From assembly GCA_963755985.1 (NCBI GenBank), contig CAVWLO010000005.1, forward strand, positions 1-64,000: DNA of 64,000 bases, in the 5' to 3' direction. Made by a program: the position numbers and the translations under genes. This document shows positions 27,529 through 36,272 of this stretch, piece after piece (the first letter of the stretch is position 1; every line of letters begins with the position of its first letter). Below the pieces are notes generated by a model. The model was not told where the DNA came from. It saw only the letters and a list, made by a program, of their open reading frames with translations, and ran no database searches. This stretch comes from DASXMT01 sp963755985 (GTDB lineage Bacteria; Actinomycetota; Acidimicrobiia; Acidimicrobiales; RAAP-2).

Positions 27529-29036
27529 TCAGGGCGTGATGGCGATGCGGGCCGCGGGCTCCGGCGTCGCCTGGCGACGGTACAGGCCTCGCTCGAGCGC
27601 ATGGAGAAGGCAGTCGCGGGTTTCGACCGGGCTGATGAGCTCGTCCTGGCCGAAGCTCTGGGCCGACCGGAACGACGCCTCGACCTCCATGTGGCGCAGC
27701 AGGGTCGCCTCGTCTTGATCGGAACCCCGGGCCCGGCTCATGGCCGCCGCTCCCATGGCACCCATAGTGGCCCCGGGATAGGCGAAGGTCGCCGACTGCC
27801 CGTCGAAGGGGATCATCCCCATGACCATCGACCCGAACCCGTAGGCCTTACGCAGGGTGACGGTGAACTTGGGCACACGGGCCTGCGTCTGCGCCGCGTA
27901 CATGCGGGCCCCGCTGCGCAGGATGGCTTGGCGCTCCGACTGGCTGCCCGGCATGACCCCCGGGTTGTCGGCCAGGAAGACGATGGGCACATGGAACGAG
28001 TCGGCGACGGTGATGAAGTGGGCCCCCTTGTCGGCCCCGTCCGAGTCAAGGGAGCCGGCCAGGACCTGGGGCTGGTTGGCCACCACGGCGACGGGATGGC
28101 CGCCCAGGCGGGCGAGGGCACAGATCAGCGACCGACCGAAGTCAGGCTGCACCTCGAAGTACGAGCCTTCGTCGAAGACGACGTCGATGACGTCGTGCAT
28201 GTCGTAGACCCGGCGGCCGTTGCGGGGCACGATGTCCAAGAGCTCGGGCACGGCTCGGAACCCGTCGTCGCCACCTTCGACGTCGCGTCGGGTACGACCA
28301 GGCCGAGGAGGGAAAGTACCTCAGGTAGGACCGCACCAGGTCGAGGGCGGCCGCGTCGTCGGCGACCGAGTTGTGGACCAGGCCGCTGGCCACGGCCACG
28401 TTGGGACCGCCCAGGTCCTCTTTGGTGATCTGCTCGCCGATCGACTCGAGGACGACGGGTGGCCCGGCGGTGAACACCGAGGCCTGGGCGCTCATCACCG
28501 TGAAGTCCGACATGGGGGCGACCAGCGCCCCATGGCCGGCCGAAGCTCCGAGGATGGCGGTCACCAGTGGGACCCGGCCCGAGCAGCGGGCCTGGGCCAG
28601 CAGATCGGTCGGGGTGCGAGGGTGGGACTGTGCCATCGGCCCGGAAGCCTGCACCTTCGAGCATCATCACCAGCGGTACTCGATCGGTCACCGCCATCTC
28701 GGCCACGCGGTACCGCTTGGCGTTGGCCGCCGAACTGATCGTGCCGGCGAGCACGGTGAAGTCCTCAGCCGCAACCATGATCGGACGCCCATCGACGGAC
28801 CCCGAGCCGATGACCACCGCGTCAGCCGGGGCGTCGGGCCCGCCCACCAGGGTGCCGATCTCCAAGAAGGACCCGGGGTCGAGCAGGTGGTCTATCCGGG
28901 CCCGGGCGTCGAGCTTGCCGGCATTGTGGTGCCTTTCCAGGCGCTCCTCCCCACCCATGGCCCGTGACGCGGCCCGGCGTTGCTCCAGGTTGTCGAGTAC
29001 CTCCTGCCAGTCCTCGGAACCGTCGCTCTCATCCAT
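27529..29036 (-). pseudogene. Acyl-CoA carboxylase carboxyltransferase (beta) subunit with two frame changes
   Basis: Three collinear blocks in three frames make one protein of about 500 residues. Block 1 (29036 to about 28630): LDARARIDHLLDPGSFLEIG and PLVMMLEGAGFRADGT. Block 2 (about 28630-28290): RTPTDLLAQARCSGRVPLV, GHGALVAPMSDFTVM and YLRYFPSSAWSYPT. Block 3 (about 28290-27529): PELLDIVPRNGRRVYD, VFLADNPGVMPGSQ and KAYGFGSMVMGM. The enzyme would transfer carboxyl from biotin to an acyl-CoA. No biotin carboxylase gene is nearby. Junctions fall in G-rich runs near 28612-28632 and near 28283-28292. Confidence 0.85.
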
Positions 29037-29043
29037 CGCAGTC

Positions 29044-29850
29044 CTAGTGGCCGGTGAAATTGGGTGGTCGGCGCTCGGCGTAGGCCGTCAGCGCCTCTTT
29101 CAAGTCGTCGGTCTGCACGTTGATGCTCTGGGCCAGCGCCTCGGCTTCGAGGGCCTGACCCAGCGAAGCGTGGGCCGCATTGTCGAGCTCCCGTTTGGCC
29201 ATGGACAGGGCCACCGGCGGCCCGGCGGCCACGGCATCGACGATCTCCCCGGTCGCTCGATCGAGTTCGTTGACCGGCGTCACCGCGTTCACGAGGCCCA
29301 GGGCCAGGGCGTCAGCCGCACTGATCATCTTCCCGGTCAGGGTGATCTCCTTGGCCCGGTGCACCCCGATGCGCTGCCGGAGCAGCCAGGACGTCCCGAA
29401 GTCCAGGCTCAGGCCCCGCTTGGCGAAGATGGCCGAGAAGCGGGCTCGGTCGGAGCACCAGATCATGTCTGCGGCCAGGGCCAGGCCGAGGCCGGCCCCG
29501 ACACACACCCCGTCGACCTTGGCGATCACCGGCACCGGGCAGTCGTGTACGGAAAGGACGACGTCGGCGAGGACCCGCATGCCATGAAGGATATGACCCG
29601 GGGCGGCGGCCGAACCGCCGCCCCCGCCGCCGACCAGGTCGGCGCCGGCACAGAAGTCCCCGCCCGCCCCCGTGAGCACGATGGCTCGGGCGCCCGAGTA
29701 GGAGAGGTCACGGAAGGTCGCCCCGAGGGCGACCCACATGTCGCCGGTGCACGCGTTCTTGGCCGCCGGGTTGTCGATGATGACGGTCGTCACGTGCCCT
29801 TCCGTCACGACACGGACGCTCGGGTGGTAGGACGGAGAGCCGAGGGACAC
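29044..29850 (-). CDS. Enoyl-CoA hydratase/isomerase (crotonase) family protein
   Basis: 268 residues: TTVIIDNPAAKNACTGDM, GGDFCAGADLV followed by a Gly-rich loop (six Gly in a row), VDGVCVGAGLGLALAADM and FAKRGLSLDFGTSWLL. Both usual catalytic Glu are replaced (GLGLAL and SAIFAKRG), as in crotonases that are not hydratases. The GTG start has no ribosome binding site, but a TAGATA hexamer ends six bases before it, suggesting a leaderless transcript. It sits just upstream of the carboxyltransferase gene on the same strand (7-bp gap). Confidence 0.88.
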   Translation of the reverse strand: MSLGSPSYHPSVRVVTEGHVTTVIIDNPAAKNACTGDMWVALGATFRDLSYSGARAIVLTGAGGDFCAGADLVGGGGGGSAAAPGHILHGMRVLADVVLSVHDCPVPVIAKVDGVCVGAGLGLALAADMIWCSDRARFSAIFAKRGLSLDFGTSWLLRQRIGVHRAKEITLTGKMISAADALALGLVNAVTPVNELDRATGEIVDAVAAGPPVALSMAKRELDNAAHASLGQALEAEALAQSINVQTDDLKEALTAYAERRPPNFTGH

Positions 29851-29853
29851 GCG

Positions 29854-29864
29854 AAATATCTACA
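29854..29864 (-). promoter_or_regulatory. Probable -10 element of a leaderless transcript
   Basis: On the minus strand TAGATA is followed by six bases and then the GTG of the crotonase at 29850. That spacing places the transcription start at the start codon, a common actinobacterial arrangement. AAATATCTACA is one of the recurrent AT-rich sites in the window. Confidence 0.5.
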
Positions 29865-30013
29865 GCTTCACAAGGTGGGCGTCAAGCCTGCGTGGCCGGA
29901 CAACCTCACGCCCGGTCATCAACATCGACGGCGGCACGGAGTTCTGACTGGGCGTGTCCGGTCGGCAAGGATAGAGACAGTTCGCGGTGTCACCACCAGC
30001 GGAGGGGAGCGAG

Positions 30014-31195
30014 ATGAGGGACGGGTTGAATCTTCTCGACGGGGACTGGTACGCGCAGGATCCCCACGCCATCTGGACCGAGCTGCGCCAGGAAGCGCCG
30101 GTCTACTACGACCCGCTGGGCCAGGTCTGGGGGATTTCGCGCTACGAGGACGTCCTGGCCATTGAGAAGAACCCCGAGGACTTCTCCAGTCGGACCGCGC
30201 CGCGGCCGCACGGTCAGGCGCTGCCCATGATGATCTCGATGGACGACCCCGCCCACCAGCAGCGTCGGTCGCTGGTCAACCGGGGCTTCACCCCCAAGCG
30301 GGTCGGCGACCAGGAACCCCAGTTGCGGGAGTTCTGCCGGACGATCATCAACAATGTCTGCCAGCGGGGAGAGTGCGACTTCGTGTGGGATGTGGCTGCC
30401 CGGCTCCCCCTCATGGTCATCGCCGAGATGCTCGGCCTGAGCGATATGCAAGAGGAGCTGCTCCATTGGTCGGAGGTCCTGATGCGCCCCACCCCGGCCG
30501 GGCCGCCCGCCGCGGGCGAGAACGCCATCCAGGAGTTCCGGGAGAGCCAGCTGCAGGTCATCGCCGACCGCAGGCGCAACCCTCGGGACGACCTCATGAC
30601 CACGTTGTGCCAGGCGGAGGTAGGCGGTCAGGGTCTCGACGACGAGTCGATCGTGTACGAGACGCTGTTGATCCTCATTGGCGGGGACGAGACCACCCGG
30701 CATGTGATCAGTGGCGGCATGCTGGGCCTCCTGGAGAGCCCGGATCAGATGGCCGACCTGCGCAACGGTTCGGCCGATCTGATGATCGCGGTGGAGGAAA
30801 TGATCCGGTGGGTGTCGCCCATCCAGAATATGGCTCGCACCGTTACCCGGGACCTGGAGTTCCGTGACCACAAGATGGGGGAGGGAGACCAGGTCATCCT
30901 GTTCTACCCATCGGCCAACCGGGACGAGGACGTGTTCGCCGACCCGCAGGTGTTCGACATCCGCCGCCAGCCCAACCCCCACATCGCCTTCGGGTTCGGA
31001 CGGCATTACTGTCTGGGGGCCTCCTTGGCCCGGTTGGAGCTCAAGGTGATGTTCAGCGAGCTGCTCCGCCGCCTGCCCGACATCCAATTGGCCACCGGTG
31101 ACGTGCTGCCCCGCCGCGCCTCGAACTTCGCCAGTGGACTCGAGGCCATGCCGGTGCGGTTCGACCCCGTGCCGGTCGAGACCACCGTGCGCTAA
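30014..31195 (+). CDS. Cytochrome P450
   Basis: 393 residues, soluble bacterial class I P450. The I-helix oxygen-activation motif is IGGDETTRH (about 222), the K-helix ExxR is in EEMIRW (about 263) and the heme-ligand loop is FGFGRHYCLGASLARLE (about 325). It would hydroxylate a hydrophobic substrate using ferredoxin electrons; no ferredoxin gene is adjacent. The ATG at 30014 is preceded by GGAGGGGAGC; the GTG nine codons earlier is less likely. Neighbouring acyl-CoA enzymes suggest oxidation of a fatty, terpenoid or steroid-like side chain. Confidence 0.93.
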   Translation: MRDGLNLLDGDWYAQDPHAIWTELRQEAPVYYDPLGQVWGISRYEDVLAIEKNPEDFSSRTAPRPHGQALPMMISMDDPAHQQRRSLVNRGFTPKRVGDQEPQLREFCRTIINNVCQRGECDFVWDVAARLPLMVIAEMLGLSDMQEELLHWSEVLMRPTPAGPPAAGENAIQEFRESQLQVIADRRRNPRDDLMTTLCQAEVGGQGLDDESIVYETLLILIGGDETTRHVISGGMLGLLESPDQMADLRNGSADLMIAVEEMIRWVSPIQNMARTVTRDLEFRDHKMGEGDQVILFYPSANRDEDVFADPQVFDIRRQPNPHIAFGFGRHYCLGASLARLELKVMFSELLRRLPDIQLATGDVLPRRASNFASGLEAMPVRFDPVPVETTVR

Positions 31196-31206
31196 TATTA
31201 TCTAGA
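31194..31206. promoter_or_regulatory. AT-rich site between P450 and acyl-CoA synthetase
   Basis: AATATTATCTAGA immediately follows the P450 coding region and precedes the synthetase GTG at 31228. It contains the recurrent ATCTA core and may be a promoter or operator. Confidence 0.3.
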
Positions 31207-31227
31207 CGTTTTGCTGAAGCGACGGGG

Positions 31228-32967
31228 GTGTCGGTGGTCGAGGACGGTCAGCACGCAGGGGTGGCTCCGATCTACCGCGACGACTCTCGTCTCCAGCCGT
31301 TGATCGGCCCGGGTGGACCCTTCGAGCTCGACACGGTGACGGTGGACGGGGTGCCCCTCCGGTCGTTCATCCGGGCTCCCCGGACCATCATCGACTGCTT
31401 CCAGGCCAGCCGCCAGCACGAGGATCTCGTTCACATCGTGTTCGAAGAGGAGCGGCTCACCTTCAGAGAAGTCCGGCAGCGTTCACTCAGTTTGGCTCGC
31501 GCCCTGCGCGAGATGTTCGGGGTGGGACCGGGCGATCGGGTGACGCTGGCCATGCGCAACCTCCCGGAGTTCGTGGTCGGTTTCTGGGGAGCGGCCTTGC
31601 TCGGGGCCATCGTGGTCCCTCTCAATGCCTGGTGGAGCGGGCCCGAGCTCTCGTTCGCCATCAAGGACGCGGGGGCAAAGGCTGTCATCACCGACGAGGA
31701 GCGTCTCCAGCGGCTCACCGGTGCCGGCTGGGACCGGGCCGGGGCTCCCGTGCTGATTGCCACCCGGACTTCGGACGCCGAGCAGCACCAGAGCGTCGCC
31801 ATCGATACCCTGACCGCGGGTGATCCCCTGTCCGAGGAGGAGTTGGCCGCCACCGGCCCGGATGACCCGGTGACCATCCTCTATACCTCGGGCACGACCG
31901 GATATCCCAAGGGTGCCCTGGGAACCAGCCGCAGCGCGATCGCCAACCTCATGAACATGGCCTTCATGGGGGCCAGGGAGTCGGCCATGACCGACCGCCC
32001 GGACCCGCCGCCCAGGCAGTCGGCGGCCGTCGCCGCCTCACCTCTGTTCCACATCGGCGGGATAGCCGCCATCGTGGGCGGGGCCCTGTCTGGTTCGAAG
32101 ATGGTGCTGATGAGGAAGTGGTCGGTCGAAGAGGGGCTGGCCCTGGCTCAGGCCGAGAACGTCACCGGCCTGGGCGGGGTTCCGGCCATCGCCCGCCAAG
32201 TCCTCAGCCACCCTGACGTGGGAAAGCTCGGCCTCGACATACGAACGATTCCGATGGGTGGGGCGGCGGTCCCGCCCGACCTGCCCAAGCGGGCGGTCTC
32301 CCTCTTCGGTGAGTCCGTGCAGATCCTGAACGGATACGGGCTCACCGAGACCACGTCCGCAGTGGTCACCAACGTGGGGTCGGAATACAGATCCCACCCC
32401 GACAGCGTTGGTCGGCCCAATCTCACGGCCGACATTCGCATCGAGGGCGAGGACGGCCGCAGCCTCGGCTCTGACCAGGTTGGCGAGCTCTGCTTTCGCT
32501 CGCCCCAGGTGGCCCAGGGCTACTGGAACCGTCCCGACGACACGAAGGCGTCGTTCGTCGACGGCTGGTTCCACACCGGGGACCTCGGGTACATGGACGG
32601 GGACGGCTTCGTCTACGTGGTCGATCGATTGAAGGACATGGTGATCCGGGGCGGGGAGAACGTGTACTGCGCCGAGGTCGAGGCGGTCCTGTTCGAGCAC
32701 CCGGACATCAGTGACGTCGCCGTCATCGGGCTGCCCGAGGATCAGATGGGGGAGCGGGTCTGCGCCGTGGTGGTGCCGCGGGCCGGCGCCGCGCCCGGCC
32801 TGGAGGACATCCGGGGCTTCGTCCTGGGTCGCCTGGGCGCCTTCAAGTGTCCCGAGGCCATGTACGTGATCGACGACCTACCGCGTACGGCTACCGGCAA
32901 GACCGACAAACGGGAGCTCCGGGCCCTCCTGGCCGACAACGGGGATGCCGTCGCCCATGCCTGGTAG
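31228..32967 (+). CDS. Acyl-CoA synthetase (AMP-forming)
   Basis: 579 residues. The P-loop is LYTSGTTGYPKG (about 219), A5 is NGYGLTETTS (about 369), A7 is HTGDLGYMDGDG (about 449), A8 is KDMVIRGGENVYCAEVE and the A10 lysine is in TATGKTDKREL (about 555). It activates a carboxylate to its CoA ester. Complete and undamaged, unlike two other synthetase genes in this window. The GTG start is supported by position rather than a strong ribosome site. It follows the P450 by 32 bp. Confidence 0.92.
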   Translation: MSVVEDGQHAGVAPIYRDDSRLQPLIGPGGPFELDTVTVDGVPLRSFIRAPRTIIDCFQASRQHEDLVHIVFEEERLTFREVRQRSLSLARALREMFGVGPGDRVTLAMRNLPEFVVGFWGAALLGAIVVPLNAWWSGPELSFAIKDAGAKAVITDEERLQRLTGAGWDRAGAPVLIATRTSDAEQHQSVAIDTLTAGDPLSEEELAATGPDDPVTILYTSGTTGYPKGALGTSRSAIANLMNMAFMGARESAMTDRPDPPPRQSAAVAASPLFHIGGIAAIVGGALSGSKMVLMRKWSVEEGLALAQAENVTGLGGVPAIARQVLSHPDVGKLGLDIRTIPMGGAAVPPDLPKRAVSLFGESVQILNGYGLTETTSAVVTNVGSEYRSHPDSVGRPNLTADIRIEGEDGRSLGSDQVGELCFRSPQVAQGYWNRPDDTKASFVDGWFHTGDLGYMDGDGFVYVVDRLKDMVIRGGENVYCAEVEAVLFEHPDISDVAVIGLPEDQMGERVCAVVVPRAGAAPGLEDIRGFVLGRLGAFKCPEAMYVIDDLPRTATGKTDKRELRALLADNGDAVAHAW

Positions 32968-32971
32968 GTAA

Positions 32972-32991
32972 CCGAGGAACAAGTTCCTCGG
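32972..32991. promoter_or_regulatory. Perfect inverted repeat, 9-bp arms
   Basis: CCGAGGAAC-AA-GTTCCTCGG lies between the synthetase stop and the amidohydrolase gene. There is no following T-run, so it could be an operator, an mRNA hairpin between cistrons or a weak terminator. Confidence 0.45.
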
Positions 32992-33040
32992 AGGCGACTC
33001 CTGACCAACAACCGTGTGCCCACAACGAAGGGAGCTTCTC

Positions 33041-33881
33041 TTGACCACGGTCGATCGAGCCCACGACTGTCTCTGCAACGTCGACATGGGGGATGTCGTG
33101 CAACCGGATTGGATGATCCGGGTGAAGGAGGACTATTTCAAGTCGAATTTCAACATGCGTAGCCGCGAGCTGCCCGAGATGCTCGAGGAGATGGACGCCC
33201 ACGGGGTACGCCGGGCGGTCCTGCTGACCAACAGCATCAAGCCCTCCCAGCGGGCACAGGAGTTCGTCGAGGCCCACCCGGAGCGCTTCAGCCTGGGGCT
33301 CGGTGGCCACAACCTGCTCAAGCCTATGCCGACGCTCAAGGCGCTTGGAGTCGTTCGTGGCCAGCAACCCAGTGGCCTACCTCACCGTAGGCCCGAGCTT
33401 CTGGGGGGACGGTCGCTATCCGCCGACTGATTCGGTCTACTTTCCGTTGTACACGAAGTGCTGCGAGCTCGACATCCCGTTGTGCATGAACACAGGGCTC
33501 CCGGGGCCTCCCATTCCGGGCGAGGTGCAGAACCCCATCTACTTGGACCGCGTCTGTTGCTACTTCCCCGAGCTCAAGCTGTCCATGATCCACGGGGCCG
33601 ATCCCTGGTGGGACACGGCCATCCGCCTCATGATCAAGTACGGAAACCTGCGCCTCATGACCTCAGCCTGGTCTCCCAAGCGACTCCCCGAGTCGTTGCT
33701 GCATTTCATGCGGACCCGCGGCCAGGACCGGATCATCTTCGCCTCCGACTCGCCCGTGTTGTCGATCACCAGGACGGTCACTGAGGCTTCTGCCCTCGAT
33801 CTTCCTCCCGACGTGCTGGACAACTACCTCTATGGCAACGCCGAGGACTTCTTCTTCTCCCGTCCCGGCTCGGCCGGCTGA
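33041..33881 (+). pseudogene. Amidohydrolase-2 family protein with a one-base frameshift
   Basis: The N-terminal part (TTG start at 33041 with AAGGGAG upstream) runs DWMIRVKEDYFKSNFNMRSR to NLLKPMPTLKAL. The homologous continuation ESFVASNPVAYLTVGPSFWG is in the next frame and runs to 33881. Removing one G at about 33347 (CTTGGAG) joins them into about 279 residues. The C-terminal half is well preserved: CMNTGLPGPP, MIHGADPWWD and IIFASDSPV, although the usual SDxPH-type Asp-Phe/Trp-Pro-His site reads SDSPV. Function beyond TIM-barrel hydrolase is unknown. Confidence 0.75.
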
Positions 33882-33918
33882 GGCAGACCCATCAAGAGGA
33901 CGGAGGAGGGTGGCTTGC

Positions 33919-34656
33919 TCAGGTCTCGTGGTGCAAGAGGTCGATGACCGTCTCGGCGTCCTGGCCCAACATGACCTTGCTCACGATGGACATGTGCGAT
34001 TGCCAGTGCTCCTCGACCTCGGCCGCCTTCCCCTTCTCGATGAGATCGACCAGGTGCTCTTGTGAACGAATGCCCCGTCGGCGGGTGGCGCTCGAACCGA
34101 CGTTGTCCGCGCCGCGGCTCACCGCGGTGACGGCTCGGACCACGATCTCGTTGAGCATCTCGGTCAGGATGATCAGTGTCTGGTTGCCAGCCAGGGCGAC
34201 GAGGCGCTCGTGGAACCGGGCGTTGGCCTGGCCGAACGCCTCCGGATCGTCGAGGGCTTCTCGCTCCTCTTCGATCAGGCGCCGAAGCTCGACGGCCGCA
34301 GACTTCCGCTTGCGAGAGGAGGCCACGGCTTTGGCGGCAAGTGGCTCCACCATGCTCCTGGCCGCAAAGACGTCGGCCAGCGAGACGTTACGGGCTTGCA
34401 GGATGAGGGCCGCGGTCCGGGCCGTCATCCGGTGGTCCGGTGACTGGACGACAACGCCCCCGTGCAGGCCCCGGACGACTCGAATCAGCCCTTCCGTTTC
34501 CAGGATACGCAGGGCCTCCCTGAGCGACGGCCGGGATACCCCGAAGCGCTCGACCAGGTCGGGCTCACGGCCGAGGGACTCGCCGTCGGAGAGCTCACCA
34601 CTGACGATCAGGGTGCGCAGTTCGTCGGCGACTAGCTGCGGCTTTTCACGTTGCAC
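33919..34656 (-). CDS. GntR-family transcriptional regulator, FadR subfamily
   Basis: 245 residues. The N-terminal winged helix (about 1-75) includes LGREPDLVERFGVSRPSLRE and ALRILETEGLIRVVRGLHGG. The C-terminal all-helical FCD domain (about 90-230) carries metal/ligand-site residues in FHERLVALAGN and SQEHLVDLIEKG. FadR-type proteins release DNA on binding acyl-CoAs or small acids, which fits the surrounding acyl-CoA genes. The GTG at 34656 is chosen for the GGGAGGG site; the open frame extends to 34932 with no similarity. It is divergent from the amidohydrolase/acyl-CoA dehydrogenase operon, a likely target. Confidence 0.88.
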   Translation of the reverse strand: MQREKPQLVADELRTLIVSGELSDGESLGREPDLVERFGVSRPSLREALRILETEGLIRVVRGLHGGVVVQSPDHRMTARTAALILQARNVSLADVFAARSMVEPLAAKAVASSRKRKSAAVELRRLIEEEREALDDPEAFGQANARFHERLVALAGNQTLIILTEMLNEIVVRAVTAVSRGADNVGSSATRRRGIRSQEHLVDLIEKGKAAEVEEHWQSHMSIVSKVMLGQDAETVIDLLHHET

Positions 34657-35066
34657 TCGGTGTCCCTCCCTGCCCGCAGCCACGGTCCTACCCCGGTCTC
34701 TCGAAGGCGAGTCGTTCGAGGATAGCCGCCGAAGGCCTTGGTGGCGCATGAAGGATGCTGATAAAGAGCCTCGTCCATGAATCAAATCATATGGATCGTT
34801 TAGGCTCGTAAGTCCGGGGTGATCGAAGCTCGGGCGAGCGAGGCCGGGGGGAAATCCATGACCGACCTTTACTGGGATCCATGAGCCCGGAGCTCCGGGA
34901 CGACCCGCACCCGCGGTGGAAGCGCATGCCAAACACCGTCGCGCGGTACCAGCACCGTCCGGGGCCCACGAAGCTCCCGGTGTACCGCTGAACCGGTTGC
35001 CCGTGGTCGTAAAATATCTTAAGCTTTATCGGATAGACAAATAGCCTGATCGACCAGGGAACGGAG
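34657..35066. other. Divergent intergenic region, regulatory only
   Basis: About 410 bp between the GntR gene and the divergent amidohydrolase gene. No convincing ORF. It holds two AT-rich patches: ATCATATGGAT (34787-34797), an imperfect dyad, and AAAATATCTTAAGC (35011-35024). Confidence 0.5.
35011..35024 (+). promoter_or_regulatory. AT-rich promoter/operator candidate upstream of the amidohydrolase operon
   Basis: AAAATATCTTAAGC, followed by CTTTATC, lies about 45 bp before the ATG at 35067. It resembles the other AT-rich sites of the catabolic genes (AATATCT core). Confidence 0.4.
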
Positions 35067-36272
35067 ATGGTCATGGGGAACGAGCATCGACCGGTTGACG
35101 CCGACAACCATTACTACGAGTCGCTCGATTGTTGCACCCGCCACCTGGATCCCAGGTTCAGGCAGCGGGGGGTGGAGGTGCTCGACCAGGGAAGCCACAA
35201 GGTGCTCCTGGTCGGGGGACGAAAGTTCAAGTTCGTCCCTAACCCCACCTTCGACCCCGTCATCGTCCCCGGTTGCATGGATCCCCTCTTCCGCGGCCAG
35301 GTCCCCGAAGGGGTGGACCCCCGCACCCTGCCCCGGGTCGAGCCCATTCATCCCGAGTACCGGGACCCGGAGGCCCGCCTGGCCACCATGGACCAACAGG
35401 GCCTGGAGGCCATCCTGATGTTCCCCACCCTGGCCTGCGGGATCGAACAGGGGTTGCGCCATGACATCCCGGCCACCGTGGCCACGCTGAAGGCTTTCAA
35501 CCGGTGGCTGGATGAGGACTGGGGCTTCTCGTACCGCAACCGGATCGTCGCCACCCCGATGCTGTCGTTGGCCGACCCGGAGGCCGCGCTCGAGGAATTG
35601 GAATGGCTCCTGACCCGGGGGGTGCGCATGGTCCACCTGCGGCCCGCCCCGGTGCCCACGACCGACGGCCGGGGGCGGTCGCTCGGCGACCCCGCCCACG
35701 ATCCGGTGTGGGCCCGGCTGGCGCAGACCGGGATACCTGTGGCCTTCCATCTCGGGGACAGCGGATACGAGATGTTCGCCGGGGCCTGGGGGGCTCAGGA
35801 CTACTTCGAGCCGTTCCGGAGCGTGGACGTGCTGTCCCGGCTCCTGGTGTCCGATCGGCCCATCCACGACACGGTGGCCAGCATGGTCGTCCACCGTGTG
35901 TTCGAGCGGCATCCCGACCTTCGGGTGGCCAGCATTGAGAACGGTTCGGACTGGATTCACGTACTGGTGAAGCGGTTGCGCAAGTTGGCCAACCAGCACC
36001 CCCAGGCCTTTGCTGAGGATCCGCTCGAAACCCTTCGCCGGCACCTGTGGGTCACTCCGTACTACGAGGAGGACCTGCGCACACTGGCCGACCTGCTGGG
36101 CACCGAGCGGGTCCTTTTCGGCTCCGACTGGCCCCATGGGGAAGGCCTGGCCGACCCGTTGACCTTCACCAAGGAGCTCCACGCCTTCTCCGACGACGAG
36201 GTCGACCTGGTCATGCGCCGGAATGCCCTGGATCTGCTGGGAGTGACGTCTCTCGGCCGGCAAGTGGCATGA
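35067..36272 (+). CDS. Amidohydrolase-2 family metal-dependent hydrolase
   Basis: 401 residues, TIM-barrel hydrolase/decarboxylase family. The N-terminal PVDADNHYYES motif carries metal-site residues. RNRIVATPMLSLADPEAALE, FHLGDSGYEMF and ENGSDWIHVLVKRLR are typical, and VLFGSDWPHGEGLADP supplies the C-terminal Asp/His. It is the intact relative of the frameshifted gene at 19574-20843. Its stop overlaps the acyl-CoA dehydrogenase start (ATGA), so the pair is co-translated. The substrate may be an acyl-CoA or carboxylated intermediate, but this is inferred from context. Confidence 0.88.
   Translation: MVMGNEHRPVDADNHYYESLDCCTRHLDPRFRQRGVEVLDQGSHKVLLVGGRKFKFVPNPTFDPVIVPGCMDPLFRGQVPEGVDPRTLPRVEPIHPEYRDPEARLATMDQQGLEAILMFPTLACGIEQGLRHDIPATVATLKAFNRWLDEDWGFSYRNRIVATPMLSLADPEAALEELEWLLTRGVRMVHLRPAPVPTTDGRGRSLGDPAHDPVWARLAQTGIPVAFHLGDSGYEMFAGAWGAQDYFEPFRSVDVLSRLLVSDRPIHDTVASMVVHRVFERHPDLRVASIENGSDWIHVLVKRLRKLANQHPQAFAEDPLETLRRHLWVTPYYEEDLRTLADLLGTERVLFGSDWPHGEGLADPLTFTKELHAFSDDEVDLVMRRNALDLLGVTSLGRQVA

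Noticed and set aside
34787..35107. Minus-strand ORF of 106 codons in the GntR/amidohydrolase divergent region
   Set aside because: No family resemblance and it overlaps the start of a well-supported gene.
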